Shown: positions 23,417-35,161 of the stretch, one piece after another | Layout of the letters: each line of letters begins with the position of its first letter | Numbering within the stretch: position 1 is the first letter of the stretch | DNA from: Hordeum vulgare subsp. vulgare | Lineage: Eukaryota; Streptophyta; Magnoliopsida; Poales; Poaceae | Direction of reading: 5' to 3' | Assembly: GCF_904849725.1 (NCBI RefSeq) | Contig: NC_058521.1 | Location: 338,318,638-338,382,637, forward strand | Length of the DNA stretch: 64,000 nucleotides | Position numbers and translations under genes: made by a program | Notes under the pieces: model-generated | Seen by the model: only the letters and a program-made list of their open reading frames with translations | Told to the model about the DNA's origin: nothing | The model's database searches: none

Positions 23417-24946
23417 TGAAACCTCCATTTTGCATCATGCTTTCATGTTGATATTTATCGCTTTATGGGCTGTTATTACACTTCATGGTACAATACTTAT
23501 GCCTTTTCTCTCTTATTTTGCAAGGTTTACATGAAGAGGGAGAATGCTGGCAGCTGGAATTCTGGCCTTCAAAAGGAGCAAGTTTGAGATACCTATTCTG
23601 CGCAACTCCAAAAGCCGTGAAAATCAACGCGGAATTATTTTGCAATTTATAAAAATACTCGGTCGAAGAAGTACCAGAGGGGAGCCAACAGGAGGCCACA
23701 AGCTTGCTAGGTCCGGCCTACCCCCCTGGCCGCGCCTAGGGGTCTTGTGGGCTCCCTGTTGGCCCTCTGGCTCCCCTGTTTCGCTATAAGAAAGGTTTCG
23801 TTCCAAAATAAATAAGAGGAGTCTTTCGGGAGGAATCACCGCTGCCACGAGGCGGAACTTGAGCATAACCAATCTAGAGCTCCCGCAGGGTCGTCCTGCC
23901 GGGGAAACTTCCCTCCCGGAGGGGGAAATCCCCGCCATCGTCATCACCAACACTCCTCTCATTGGAGGGGACTCATTACCATCAACATCTTCATCCGCAC
24001 CATCTCATCTCCAAACTCTAATTCATCTCTTGTAACCAATCTCCGTCTCACGACTTCGATTGGTACTTGTAAGGTTGCTAGTAGTGTTACTTACTCTTTG
24101 TAGTTGATGCTAGTTGGATAAGTCAGTGCAAGATTATATTTTCAGATCCTTGATGTTACGCAATACCTCTCTGGTCATGAATATTATTATGCTTTGTGAG
24201 TAGTCACTTTTGTTCCTGAGGACATGGGATAAGTCATGCTATAAGTAGTCATGTGAATTTGGTATTCGTTCGATATTTTTTATGCGTTGTATGTTGTTTT
24301 TCCTCTAGTGGTCTTATGTGAACGTCAACTAGATAACACTTCACCATTATTTATGGCTAGAGGAAGGCATTGGGAAGTAATAAGTAGATGATGGTTTGCT
24401 ACAGTGATAGAAGCTGAAACCCTAGTTTATGCGTTGCTTCGTAAGGGGCTGATTTGGATCACTAGTTTAATGCTATGGTTAGACTTTGTCTTAATTCTTC
24501 TTTCGTAGTTGCGGATGCTTGCGAGAGGGGTTAATTATAAGTGGGAAGTTTTTCCAAGTAAGGGCAACACCCAAGCACCGTCCGACCCACATATCAAACA
24601 ATCAAAGTAGCGAACACGAATCATATGAACTTGATGAAAACTAGCTTGACAGAAATTCCCATGTGTCCTCGGGAATGTTTTACCTCCTATAAGAGTTTGT
24701 CCAGGCTTATCCCTTGGTACGAAAGGGATTGGGCCATCTTGCTGAACCTTTGTTACTCTTGCTACTTGTTACTTGCTACTTGCTACGAATCATCCTATCA
24801 CACAACTATCTATTACAGATAATTTCACAGCTTGCAAAGAATACCTTGCTGAAAACCACTTGTCAGATCCTTCTGCTCATCATTGGGTTCGACACTCTTA
24901 CTTATCGAAAGGAGAACGATAGATCCCCTACACTTGTGGGTCATCA
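23417..24946 (+). repeat. G3 3' LTR
   Basis: 1530 bp, starting TGAAACCTCC (mutated from TGATACGTCC) and ending TGTGGGTCATCA. It matches 9624-11147. Confidence 0.92.
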
Positions 24947-24951
24947 ATCAC

Positions 24952-25611
24952 TCGTGCAAAGTTTGAGAACAAATGGAAAAACATCACCATGTAGAGTTGC
25001 TCCAGGTTGATTGTGTACAGGAAAGGTTTCTAAATTATTTGGTGATTCAAACCACCTTGGATGGAGGTGAAACTTGGCATGGTCACCAAATATAGAATGT
25101 GGAGAATGCTAGAATTTTCTGGGGATTTATTGAGAATACTTCCTTTGGAAATGTTTCAAAAGGTCAAATCAGACAGAATTGGTTTTGAAAGGTTTGCTCA
25201 ATTATTTTGAACATGACTAGGGGTTGAAACTCTTATGTATGGAAAATATATTTCCTCTGAGTATTCCCAAAAAATTTCAGATTTTTCTAAGGTTTGTAAA
25301 ATACCATTTCTGGCCTTAGAAAGGTTTTGAAGAGTTATGAACACATTGGATTCAAAATACAATCTTTGGTTGATGGCGCTCCTTGTATTCAAGGACTTGC
25401 AGTGCAATCCCCAAAGCAAGGTTTTGATTCACCAAAATAGCTAAAAGGGATTTTTAAGAAGATAATATTTTGGAAAATGATTTTTCAAGGATCTACTTGT
25501 AACACCCATACAATTATGACAAACAAGGCATACATGGCATTCCCTCAAAAGTTCTAATTTAAACCAAATTTTGAAAGAGAGGCAAAGTGAGGTGAAAACA
25601 GGGTGTGACAC
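24952..25611 (-). repeat. G2 5' LTR, outer part
   Basis: On the minus strand it starts TGTCACACCCTGTTTTCACC at 25611. It matches the 2100-3026 region (both contain 'gaacatgac', 'gttgaaactc' and a following AT-rich run). It is the outer end of the LTR split by G3 and is inserted in the CACTA-A ORF1. Confidence 0.75.
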
Positions 25612-25615
25612 ACGG

Positions 25616-26185
25616 ATTGTCAGCATGAATCTTGGACCACTGTTCATTGTTCAGAATCGATTTTTTCACCCTTACTTTCAAGGTGGACAAGGCATTGGTT
25701 AACGTCATCATTGACTTGTTCTTTATCTTTGTCATGAGTTCGTCCTCCCATGGAAGTTCACTTGTTGTCCGCCCGGGGAAAAAGAACCTATTATGCTATT
25801 TCGTTAGGAGCATGTGCTCCATATGTGGTATCTTCTTTAACTTTTTGTCGTTGATGTTGGCGGTTTCCCTGAGGATGCATCCTAGTTGATTGCCATAGCA
25901 CTTGTGTGCTGACTCCAGCGTCGTTGGCTCTAATTTCGTCGGGTGCATCGTCGTGACCACAATTTGTCCAGTGCCGAGCGTGTTTGGTTTTCTTGCCCTC
26001 TTCGGCTTCGGTCCTTCACCGGGTACGTCAACATCGTCATCGTTCCTGGTGTCGGTGCCACTATCGGTACTGGTGGCAGCGTCGGTGTCGGGGTTGGTCT
26101 CATTGCCACCCTGCATCTGCATGTCCCGTTGGTCCAGGACTTCTTCCTGGGGACCAGAACCCCCGGCTTCGTCGTTGCTAGACAT
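25616..26185 (-). pseudogene. CACTA-A ORF1, truncated
   Basis: The start ATG is at 26185 (MSSNDEAGGSGPQEE). An acidic, Asp/Thr/Ser-rich N-terminus is followed by a basic patch GPKPKRARKPNTLG and a segment GCILRETANINDKKLKK, like the CACTA-B protein at 57404 (RRILRSIVSINTENLR). After a stop near 25796 the homology goes on in another frame (TLTNALSTLKVRVKKSI) to the G2 insertion at 25611. These ORF1-type proteins are CACTA accessory proteins; the exact role is not known to me. Confidence 0.75.
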
Positions 26186-26269
26186 ATTAAATTCCTTTTA
26201 GTTTAGTAGTTTAATTCTAGGCCGAATAACATGTCTAATAAAAGGGGGACTACATTTGGTCGGAATTTT

Positions 26270-26420
26270 GATTCATTCCCCTTTCCGGCAATTCCTGGGC
26301 ACTCCATATGTCCTAGTTTCTCGCACAAGTCATGCCGAAATTGAGGGAAATTTTCGGCATGACCTGTGCTAAAAAGTGCACATATGGAGCGCCTGAAACT
26401 TGCCGGAACAGAAATGAATC
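26270..26420. repeat. long inverted repeat upstream of CACTA-A ORF1
   Basis: Arms of about 70 bp with a loop near 26341-26348. The left arm includes TTCCGGCAA, ACTCCATATGT and GTCATGCCGAAA; the right arm has their complements TTTCGGCAT, CACATATGGAG and TTGCCGGAA. It lies 85 bp upstream of the ORF1 start. CACTA-B has an analogous hairpin at 58654-58751. Confidence 0.9.
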
Positions 26421-26782
26421 AACATTACGGCAAAACATAGGCCTCTCGAATATTCGGCAAAACTTATAAGCTGCTGAGAGTGTTGGATCTAAGAGATTGC
26501 AAAACAATATTGATGAACGGAGGATCTTAGTGACCTGAAATTGTACTATTGTAGCCTACAGCTAAATATCGACCTTAGTAAGATAAAATTGCACAACATG
26601 CCAATTAACAATCTAATATATCAAAACCTGCAAAAGTATAATAGCGAGATCAATACTAAACTGTAATTAGTTCATAACTCCCTTAGGCATATTTGATTCA
26701 AATGAAAACGACATTTGTTGTTGCATATCCATCCCTCGATTCATCACTACTGTTGCTGGACAATTTATTTCAATGTTGTTAA

Positions 26783-28461
26783 TGTTGGAAATATTCCCTA
26801 GAGGCAATAATAAAGTGGTTATTATTATATTTCCTAGTTCATGATAGTTTTCTATTATTCATGTTATAGTTGTATTAACCGTAAATTGTAATACATGTGT
26901 TAATATATAGACCACAACATATCCCTAGTGACCCTCTAGTTGGCTAGCTCGTTGATCAATAGATGGTCATGGTTTCCTGATCATGAACATTGGATGTCAT
27001 TGATAATGGGATCACATCATTAGGAGAATGATGTGATGGACAAGACCCAATCCTAAGCATAACACAAGATCGTGTAGTTCGTCTACTAAAGCTTTTCTAA
27101 TGTCAAGTATCATTTCCTTAGAACATGAGATTTTGCAACTCCCAGATATCATAGCAGTGCTTTGGATGTATCAAACTTCACAACGTAACTCGGTGATTAT
27201 AAAGGTACACTACAGGTATCTCCGAAAGTGTTTGTTGGGTCAGTACGAATCGAGACTGGGGTTTGTCGCACCATGTGACGGAGATGTATCTCTGGGCCCA
27301 CTCGGTAATGCATCATCATAATGAGCTCAATGTGACTAAGGAGTTAGCCGGGATGATGTGTTACTGAACGAGTGAAGAGACTTGCTGGTAACGAGATTGA
27401 ACAAGGTACAGGGATACCGACGATCGAATCTCAGGCAAGTGTCACACCGGTAGACAAAGGGAATTGCATACGGTATTGATTTAATCCCCGACATCGTGGT
27501 TCATCTGATGAGATCATCGTGGAACATGTGGGAGTCAACATGTGGGAGTTTTCTCGGTCATGTATACATGGTTCCCGAACCCGTTGGGTTTACCCACTTA
27601 AGGTTCGATGATGCTAGAGTTGTAATGGGAATAGTGCGTGGTTACTGAAGGTTGTTCGGAGTCCCGGATGAGATCCCGGACATCACGAGGAGCTCCGGAA
27701 TGGTCCGGGGGTAAAGATTTATATATAGCAAGTCGAGTTTCGGTCATCGGAAAGGTTCCGGGGTATATCGGTATTGTACCCGGACCACCGAAAGGATATT
27801 GGAGGCCCACCGGGAGGGGCCACAAGGGCCGAAATAATGTGCGAGCCAGCCACCTAGCTGGGCTGGCTCGGCCGACCTGGGCCCAAGGGCGCCTTGGGCT
27901 GGGAACCCAAGGGCGATGGTGGCCCACCTCCCAACTTGGGAGGCAAGCCACCACAACCCTGGCCGCCGCCCCCTCCTTGGCCACCGCACCACCAAGGCGA
28001 AACCCTAGGGTGGCCGGCCCTCCTCCTCCTATATATATACCCAAGGGTATGGGGCTACAAACACACAAGTTTTCTTCCTTCCTCGGTGCAGCCTTTCTCT
28101 TCCTCCTCCTCCTCCTCCGTAAATCTTGGTGAAGCCCTACTGGAGTACCATGCAGCTCCACCGTCACCATGCCGTCGTGTTGCCGGAGCTCTCCCTCAAC
28201 TTCTCATGTGTCCTTGATGGATCAAGGTGAAGGAGACGTCACCGGGCTGCACGTGTGTTGAACGCGGAGGCGCCTTTGTTCGGCACTTAGATCGGAATCT
28301 TCCACGATCTGAATCGCTATGACTACGACTCCATCAACCACGTTCATAGTAACGCTTCCTCTTAGCGATCTTTAAAGTTATGACGATGCTCTACCCCTTG
28401 CTCGTTGCTTGTTTCTCCTAGATGGATCATGGTTTGACGTAGGAATTTTTTTGAATTACTG
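26783..28461 (+). repeat. C1 5' LTR, truncated at its end
   Basis: It matches 36000-37713 but stops about 20 bp short of the LTR end, at GAATTACTG near 28461. A TATA-like TTATATATAG lies at 27719-27728, as known for BARE-1-type LTRs. Open frames on both strands (27598-28217) are non-coding LTR sequence. Confidence 0.9.
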
Positions 28462-30714
28462 CTAGATGGATCATGGTTTGACGTCGGAAGACAAACGCCG
28501 CTGCTCCATCTTGTCCGGCGTGTCAGAGCAGTCCGCCTCCTTCTCTCAAGCGGAAGAGATACGCCTCCTTCTCTCCGGCGGCTAGCAGTACAAACAGAGG
28601 CGGGAAATTCGATCCATCTCTCAAGCCTTTGGAAAAGTTACCATATGAGAGGACCAAGGAGGAAAACAAGGAGATATGTCATGCCGAATTGAGGGCCTAT
28701 TTTGCAAACAAAACTACACCTGCGAAGGAGAAGCTAGATCGGGTGATAGTGGAGCGCACTATCAATCAACTGCAGCTTCCACCATCGCCTCTGCGGGATT
28801 CTAACTATGACCGCATTCTTAAAAAGACATATGCACAAGCGGTGCTGTCGGGAACTACTTCTAGTGATGTAAAGTTAGCAGAACGAAGAAGTGGGAAAAC
28901 AATTCCCGAGCTCGATATCGTCGTTGCTAATCATCCGGAGATGGTGCCCGGTACCAATCATGATGATTACTTGGGGATTATGTAACAAAAGAACAATATA
29001 AATACGTGCACGGGAAGCCTTTCGTCAAACCTGGTCATCCCGCTCTGTCAATGATGATGCACATATTGCATGAGTGGTACATGAAAACCTGCAGGGAGTT
29101 TGGGAAAAAGCCTATGTATGTGGCAGTGAAACCAGAGCACGAATTCATTGGACTTCCCATGATTACTATTCAATTTGAGGAGTTATTTCAGTTATACAAT
29201 CAACTGGCCCTCGACAAACAACTCATGGCCTCCTACTGTCTGTAAGTATTACTTCTATATCTAAGTCTCTAGCTCACTCGTTCATTGCATGTATATATAA
29301 TTGTCCTCACTATATATATTATGTAGATTGAAGATTGTCGAATTAAAAAAAGCAGGAATCATCGACGTTGGGTTCATTAGCCCAGATGCCGTAAATGAAT
29401 TGACGGTACAAAACTCAATCAAAGAGACCGGGGAGAACTTGCTAAACTCGTTCCTTATACATCCAAAAAAGTGGAAATAATATTTCATTAAAACTTCAAG
29501 TGAGTGTTGATGTCTTCTGTGTAAACTCAATTTCTCTTACTCGAGGTTAATTAAGTAATGTAATTGATGAGTTATACATGCGTGCGCAGAGACCACTTTA
29601 TTCTGCCATCCATTGACATTGGCAGGGCAGTAGTAAATGTCTTAGACTCGAGACATAAAGTCGAAGAGGATTATGAGGACATTACTGCAATGCTCAATAT
29701 ACTGAGACCATATCGGCATGCAAATTTCGTTAATTTCCTGATATCAAGTAATCATTTTCTTTGCTTGGCAGGGTTTGGACGAATTTCGCCAATATGGTTC
29801 CCAGTCTAAACAAAGAGTTGCGATTTACGCACCCCAAAGTAAGTAGTACTAGCTAGTTCCGGGCATCTCTAATTCATTCAAATTTTTATCAATATATCAT
29901 TACCATGCTTGCTTATCAGTTTGATTGAACTCTATTCTCGTAAAGTGTATGTACGAGAAAGAAGTCACTGTTTTATGTGCATATTACGTATGCGAGTTCA
30001 TTCGCCACTCGACCTTTGAGCGGGTCTTGAGTGAGAGACAATTTCAAGTACGTAAATAATATTCACAATTGTGTTGAGTTTTATTCATATATATGCGTGT
30101 ATTGACCCCCTTCTTTAAATTACATCTGCGAGATGCAGGATCAACTCCTACCATATGATCGCATACAAGCAATTCAAGAGGAATTGTCGGGATTCTTTGT
30201 TGACCACGTCATACCTAAAGACGGAAAACGCCTTGTGGGTTTGTCATTGGATCTGAATTAGATGATGTTTTGGATTAATTGAAAAAGATGTTATATTGTA
30301 TATATGTAATAGCGTCAGATAGATATATGAAAACTTGTTGTTCGACCAAGCATGGAGAAAGAGAGGAAACTTATCTCTATTAGCTAGCTAACACAATATG
30401 AAACCACTAAATTAACTCTGCAACCCCCCCCCCCCAACCCCCCCCCCCCCAATTCAAAAAAAAACAAAAACCCCAGCTCAAGCCAGATGCTGACGTGTGG
30501 AAGCCATGTTGTCCCGGTCAGTGTGACCAACCGAGACTAAAGAACCTCGTGCCAGGGCTACCCGCGGAGGCCATGTGGAGACCCTTCGATCCCGGTTAGT
30601 AAGGGAACCAGCACTAAAGGTTATGGGCTTTAGTCCCGACCATTTAGTCCCGGTTCAAGAACCGGGGCTAATGGGCCTCTGGAACTGGTACAAATGGGCC
30701 ATTATCTACTAGTG
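28462..30714 (+). mobile_element. CACTA-D: 3' part of a CACTA transposon
   Basis: The right end is CTACTAGTG at 30706-30714, preceded by CACTA subterminal repeats (TTTAGTCCCGG... and TTAGTCCCGGTTC-AAGAACCGGGGC at 30630-30670). The left end is missing: the sequence begins directly after the truncated C1 5' LTR. Downstream of 30714 the C1 RT frame starts at once, so the element once lay inside pol. It carries the end of a Ulp1-like gene. Poly-C runs at 30424-30450 may be hard-to-sequence or assembly-sensitive. Confidence 0.85.
28629..30246 (+). pseudogene. CACTA-D Ulp1-like (C48) protease-containing protein, C-terminal part
   Basis: The first exon (28629 to about 29241) has PYERTKEENKEICHAELRAYF and KPGHPALSMMMHILHEWYM, with a frameshift near 28975. 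Then follow exons with plausible GTAAGT/AG borders near 29327-29500, 29589-29751, 29772-29838, 29946-30048 and 30139-30246. The cysteine-protease triad is visible in pieces: His in RDHFILPSIDIG, Asp in VVNVLDSRH, Cys in LCAYYVCEFIRHS. The C-terminus is IQAIQEELSGFFVDHVI. Ulp1-like domains are a known accessory in plant CACTA and Mutator elements. Its substrate in transposition is not established. Confidence 0.85.
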
Positions 30715-30715
30715 T

Positions 30716-31379
30716 TTGGTGGACTTGCCCGATGATCGGCAAGCTATAGAAAATAAATGGATCTTTAAGAAGACTGACGCGGATGGTAATGTGACCATCT
30801 ATCAGGCTCAACTTGTTGCTAAGGGTTATCGACAAGTTCAAGGAATTGACTACGATGAGACTTTCTCACCCGTAGCGATACTGAAGTCGGTCTGAATCAT
30901 GTTAGCAGTTGCTGCATTTTATAATTATGAAATCTGGCAAATGGACGTCAAAACGACATTTATGAACGACTTTTTTAAGGAAGAATTGTATAAGATACAA
31001 CTAGAAGGTTTTGTCGATCCTAATAATGCTAACAAGGTATGCATGCTCTAACGCTCCATCTATGGCTGGTGCAAGCATCTCGGAGTTGGAACATTCGCTT
31101 TGATGAGGTGATCAAAGCGTTTGGGTTTGTACAGACTTATGGAGAAGCATGTATTTATAAGAAAGTGAGTGGGAACTCTGTAGCATTTCTCATATTATAT
31201 GTGGATGACATATTGTTGATGGGAAATGATATAGAACTTTTTTGAAAGCATAAAGGCCTATTTGAATAAGAGTTTTTCAATGAAGGACCTTGGAGTAGCT
31301 GCTTACATATTAGGCATCAAGATCTATAGAGATAGATCGATATGCCTCATAGGTCTTTCACAAAGCACATACCTTGACA
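30716..31379 (+). pseudogene. C1 reverse transcriptase, Copia type, broken
   Basis: Copia RT motifs appear in order: LVDLPDDRQAIENKWIFKK, QLVAKGYRQVQGIDYDETFS, WQMDVKTTFMN and the catalytic YVDD (31198-31209, in FLILYVDDILLMGNDIE). A TGA at 30893-30895, a TAA near 31050 and shifts near 31040 and 31245 break it. The frame ends at QSTYLD, where CACTA-E starts. Confidence 0.92.
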
Positions 31380-34300
31380 CACTACAAGAAATCTGTTAAT
31401 ACATGACGATTACTATCCGTCACGGACTTGCACAAAACTGTGAGGAAAGGGAAGACATGACGGATTTAAGTTCCGTCATGTATATCGCGTCATAATTTGA
31501 CCACCACGCGCTGCATGATGCATCATCCAAATCCGTCACCGATCATGACGGTTTAGATCCGTCACCGATGTCATTTAACTTGCAAGTACATAACGGCATT
31601 AACTTGTTTACCAGGTCATCATGTGACATGGATCTGACGTGGCAGCCCATGTAGTAATTATCCCAACTAAATATTTGACCCACCCAATTTCAACTTAGTC
31701 CAAGACTGGTAGCCCATATAATGATCAATCCAATTGCAATTTAAGCCCATTAATTTCAAGTAAGGCCCACTAATTTTAGTCCATGACATTCGCCTATACC
31801 ACATTCCAATGGTCCATGGAAATTTAAAACAATAAGAATTTGACAAAAAAATGTACATGTAATTAAAAACAGAAAACTACATAGAACACATGCAAAAATA
31901 CACATGTACAGGAGGAAAGAAAGAAGACCAAAAAGGTTAATTTTACAAGCATGTCTCGAAGAACACTATATTACTCTACAACCAACACCCCCCATCAAGC
32001 GAGGCCCTGGACTCATCGAACGTCAACCGAGGATCATCCCAGATTGCTGGTTGTAAATCCGTCCATCCACACCAAATGCTCCCGTAAACCAATATCTGCA
32101 CACGATGAAAAATATATAGCATTATAAAATATTATAGCTCATAGGTTAAAGTAGAAGTAGCTTATTACATGTCATCAATTTCTACATTTTTTCACTCCCA
32201 CGATGCAAAGTAGTGCAACAAAATCAATCATGTGAAAAGAAATATCTAGCGGCAACAAAAAGGAATGATGGGCACACATATATCTGTAGCTGGTAGTAAA
32301 CTCTGTTGTGCATATTACATGAAGTTCGAGGCTATCACAACACTAAAGTCGAATCATGCTATGTAAACCTTATGAAATTCCTACGATGCAATTTCTCATG
32401 TGCCTATTTGACATGAGTTCCAAGCTATCACTATACTAAACGCATACCTAGTTTCTCATTCAATTATCATACGCACAAGCTTCATTCATTTATCATATGT
32501 CCACTATGCGTTGAGAAACAAGGAGCTACTTCTACAGTTATCCAGTAGCACTAAGCAATTGGATATACCCTGAAGAACAATATGCACATATTGTTGACAC
32601 TTGACAGTTAAAATTTAAAACAAAAAAGATATATAGTGGAAATAGAACAAATAGGCTATGAAGCGGAGAGTAATGGATCTATGTAAGAATGTGGACATAA
32701 ATCATGGTGTTGAGAAATCTGCATACAAAATCTAGGTGGCCATGAGATAGACCCACGAAAAGCATCTAACAGAAGTTATCATATTGTTAACACCTTTTGA
32801 CAGATATTTACGATTGACGCGTACAAGAATTTCATTGGAGCCCAAAGTGCAATTACAAGGACACCATATACCAACATATATTGCAAAAAAGTGTTTTGAA
32901 TGTCACCCGCAAACCAAAGAACATCCAACATTAACTCAGTTAGGAACACATGTAGAACCATATGTAGGAATTTGTTTTCTAGAATACCAACCACTCCTTA
33001 AGATACGCATGGTCAGAACTAACAAGTACTACCCCTATCTCAAAATATAGGCATGGTGAGAATTTGTTTTCTAGAATTTATTTTACTCAATGTAAGAATT
33101 GCTATGTTATCCTAATAGCAACAAAAATGAGTACATCTAACTTACACAAGTTCTGCATCAAATAAAAATTGCACACTAGTATACTATACCACACAACCAC
33201 TTGTTAGTAAACAATATACACATTGTTAATTATTTGTCTACAACTATATTGGAGAGTAAAGTGGTAGTTAATATAAAAATATAGATATATGCCAGACTAC
33301 TAAAAAGAACTAGCATCGTCCAAGTTTTGGTTAGGGACTAAACGTGAACCACCACACAGCTTGTCTAACTAGTAGTTGCTTAACTAACTAATAGATCTCA
33401 CAAATTCTGGACTGCTAGTGCTCGCACGGAAATAGCCAGCAGTGCTAGTCTATCATCGTGTATAACTTGCGAGTATCAATAAACCAAGCGGCCACATTTC
33501 CTGCATCAGGTTTAGTCTAAAAAAATTGGTCAGTCCTAGATAACTACGCGAGAAGAACAACAGTCACTTGGAAAGAAAAAAATAGAAGAACAGTGGTGCT
33601 AGTCTATCATTTTGTAATGCTGCTAACGAACAAGTTAGGCAATGCCAGAAGAGTTCGGAATATGTATTTACCTCTTGTGTTATGTCACCTTGTACCACTA
33701 TTGCAGGGAAACCTATGTTGAATAATTGGATCATGAGTGATTATCTACAGAAATCAAGAGAAAATTACATACAACAAATCTGCAAGAGGAATGCATCTAA
33801 ATTGAGATATATGATTTTGGTTCCCAATTTAGTCAATCACCTCACAGGTAGAGCCTAGCCTATTTACTTTTCAATAAAAATGTTGTCAGGTTGCTTAAAA
33901 TGAATGTAACACGATCAATGATGTATATCTATATACTAAATTGACACACAAACACATCCGGACCTCAGAAACTATGTAAGCACCCCACATATATTTGTTA
34001 CACGTACATGTTGATGAAGAAATGATGTACATATATTTGTTACACTGTACTTTCTCCCTTTGAATGCATGTAGCAACACAAATGTTAGCTCACATGGATA
34101 CAATACAATTATCAAGGCGTCCCGCGTCCTAGTGGAGGTGGAGATATTTTTATCCGAACACTGGTGGTTCGAACGCTCTCACAAAAAAATGGCTCACACT
34201 CCTGAACAATTATCAATGCGTCCTAGCGGAGCTGTAGTTCTTCCTTCTGCCTACACGACCGTGCCACCACACTCACCGCAGAAAGATAAATATTTAACAG

Positions 34301-35161
34301 ACGCCTAAACTGACTCACCTCCTCCGACCGCCGCCACTAGCGTCACAACGTTGGGCACCACATCCGGCGCCGGCGCGGGTGCTGTCGTAGGCGACGGTGC
34401 GGGATCTACAGTTGCTGGTAGGCGCAACATCTCCAGGCCATCTAGGAAGGGAATGTTCTCGCGCTGCCACGATTACGTGTGCCCCCATCGCGGATCTGAG
34501 TACTTCGTAGGGGAAGCGTGTGGGGGCGGTGGCGGAGCGAGAGAGGATGGGAGACAGAGGTGGAGCGGGAGATGATTGGGACAGCAGCGAGGGAGATCGA
34601 CGGGGAGGCAGCGGCGCCGAAGATCGATGGGGCGGCAGCCGTGCATGCAGGGAGGTTGGGCATGGATCTGAATCGGGAGGAGAGGGGGAGGGGAGTCAGC
34701 GGCTGTGGATGGTGGTGGATTAGGGTTTTCGTTGTCGTGGCTATGGCCTCTCGGGCTGTGGGCTGCGGAGTTAAATGGGCTGGCTCCGATTTTTTTTAAC
34801 TCCCCGCGTCGACGACTTGAATGCTTTCTCCGCGCATCCTGTTCGGACTTTGCCGCGTTAACTACTGGTTTTTTTCCTTCGCGCGCTTCTTGTTTCAGAC
34901 TCTCCCGCCTTGAGGACCTAAATGCTTTTTTCTCCGCGCGCATTGCTTCATGTTGTTTCATACGTGACGGTGTATATAGTGGGGAAAGCTAGGCCCGGTT
35001 GGTCTACCCGTGACGGTTTTCGTGACAGTACCTTGACGTTCGTCATTAAGGGGCTACCGTGTTAGGGTCCAAACACATCTTGCTAGTTGATGACGGTTGC
35101 GATGACAGATTTTCAAAACGTCATCACGAATCCGTCACGGATTAACATATTTCTTGTAGTG
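31380..35161. mobile_element. CACTA-E: 3.8-kb CACTA element with TGACGG subterminal repeats
   Basis: The ends are CACTACAAGAAAT...TTAAT at 31380 and ATTAA...ATTTCTTGTAGTG at 35161, forming terminal inverted repeats. Flanking ACA (31377-31379) and ACG (35162-35164) fit a 3-bp target duplication with one change. Subterminal copies of TGACGG/CCGTCA are frequent within about 200 bp of each end. The interior (31650-34300) is AT-rich and shows no transposase, so it is probably non-autonomous. Confidence 0.9.
34473..34961 (-). other. GC-rich exon-like block in CACTA-E
   Basis: This is an open minus-strand frame of 162 codons. It begins with a basic segment (RSSRRESLKQEAREGKK) and continues as a Pro/Cys/Leu-rich stretch lacking any domain. 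The composition resembles a transcribed leader or first exon of a non-autonomous CACTA more than a protein. Nothing else of note is seen in 31650-34300. Confidence 0.3.

Larger units (their letters stand above)
9624..24946 (+). mobile_element. G3: Athila-type Gypsy LTR retrotransposon, defective
   Basis: Both LTRs start with a TGATACGTCC-like end (here TAATACGTCC and TGAAACCTCC) and the right end is TGTGGGTCATCA. The flanks AGCAC (9619-9623) and ATCAC (24947-24951) form a 5-bp target duplication with one mismatch. The element is inserted in the G2 5' LTR. It has gag, protease and RT, is split by G4 at 13607, and lacks the end of RNase H and all of the integrase. The tRNA-Asp-type primer site supports the Athila lineage. 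G5 and G6 in the right block are the same family. Confidence 0.9.
25612..26777 (-). mobile_element. CACTA-A: CACTA transposon fragment
   Basis: This minus-strand fragment has the 5' coding part of a CACTA element and its upstream region. It is cut on the left by G2 and on the right by C1 (or ends somewhere in 26520-26777, which shows no further recognisable feature). No TIR is seen; the rest of the element should lie beyond the left edge of the window. The coding start resembles that of CACTA-B (MxNNDEAGG). Confidence 0.75.

Noticed and set aside
25902..26206. Three plus-strand frames of 65-99 codons
   Set aside because: They are antisense shadows of CACTA-A ORF1, which has the better match to a known type of protein.
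27598..28217. 190-codon and 164-codon frames in opposite directions
   Set aside because: They lie in the C1 5' LTR, and matching frames recur in the 3' LTR at 36961-37388, as expected of a repeat and not of a gene.
30424..30450. Poly-C runs
   Set aside because: A homopolymer in a degenerate CACTA region; could be a sequencing artefact, and no function is suggested.
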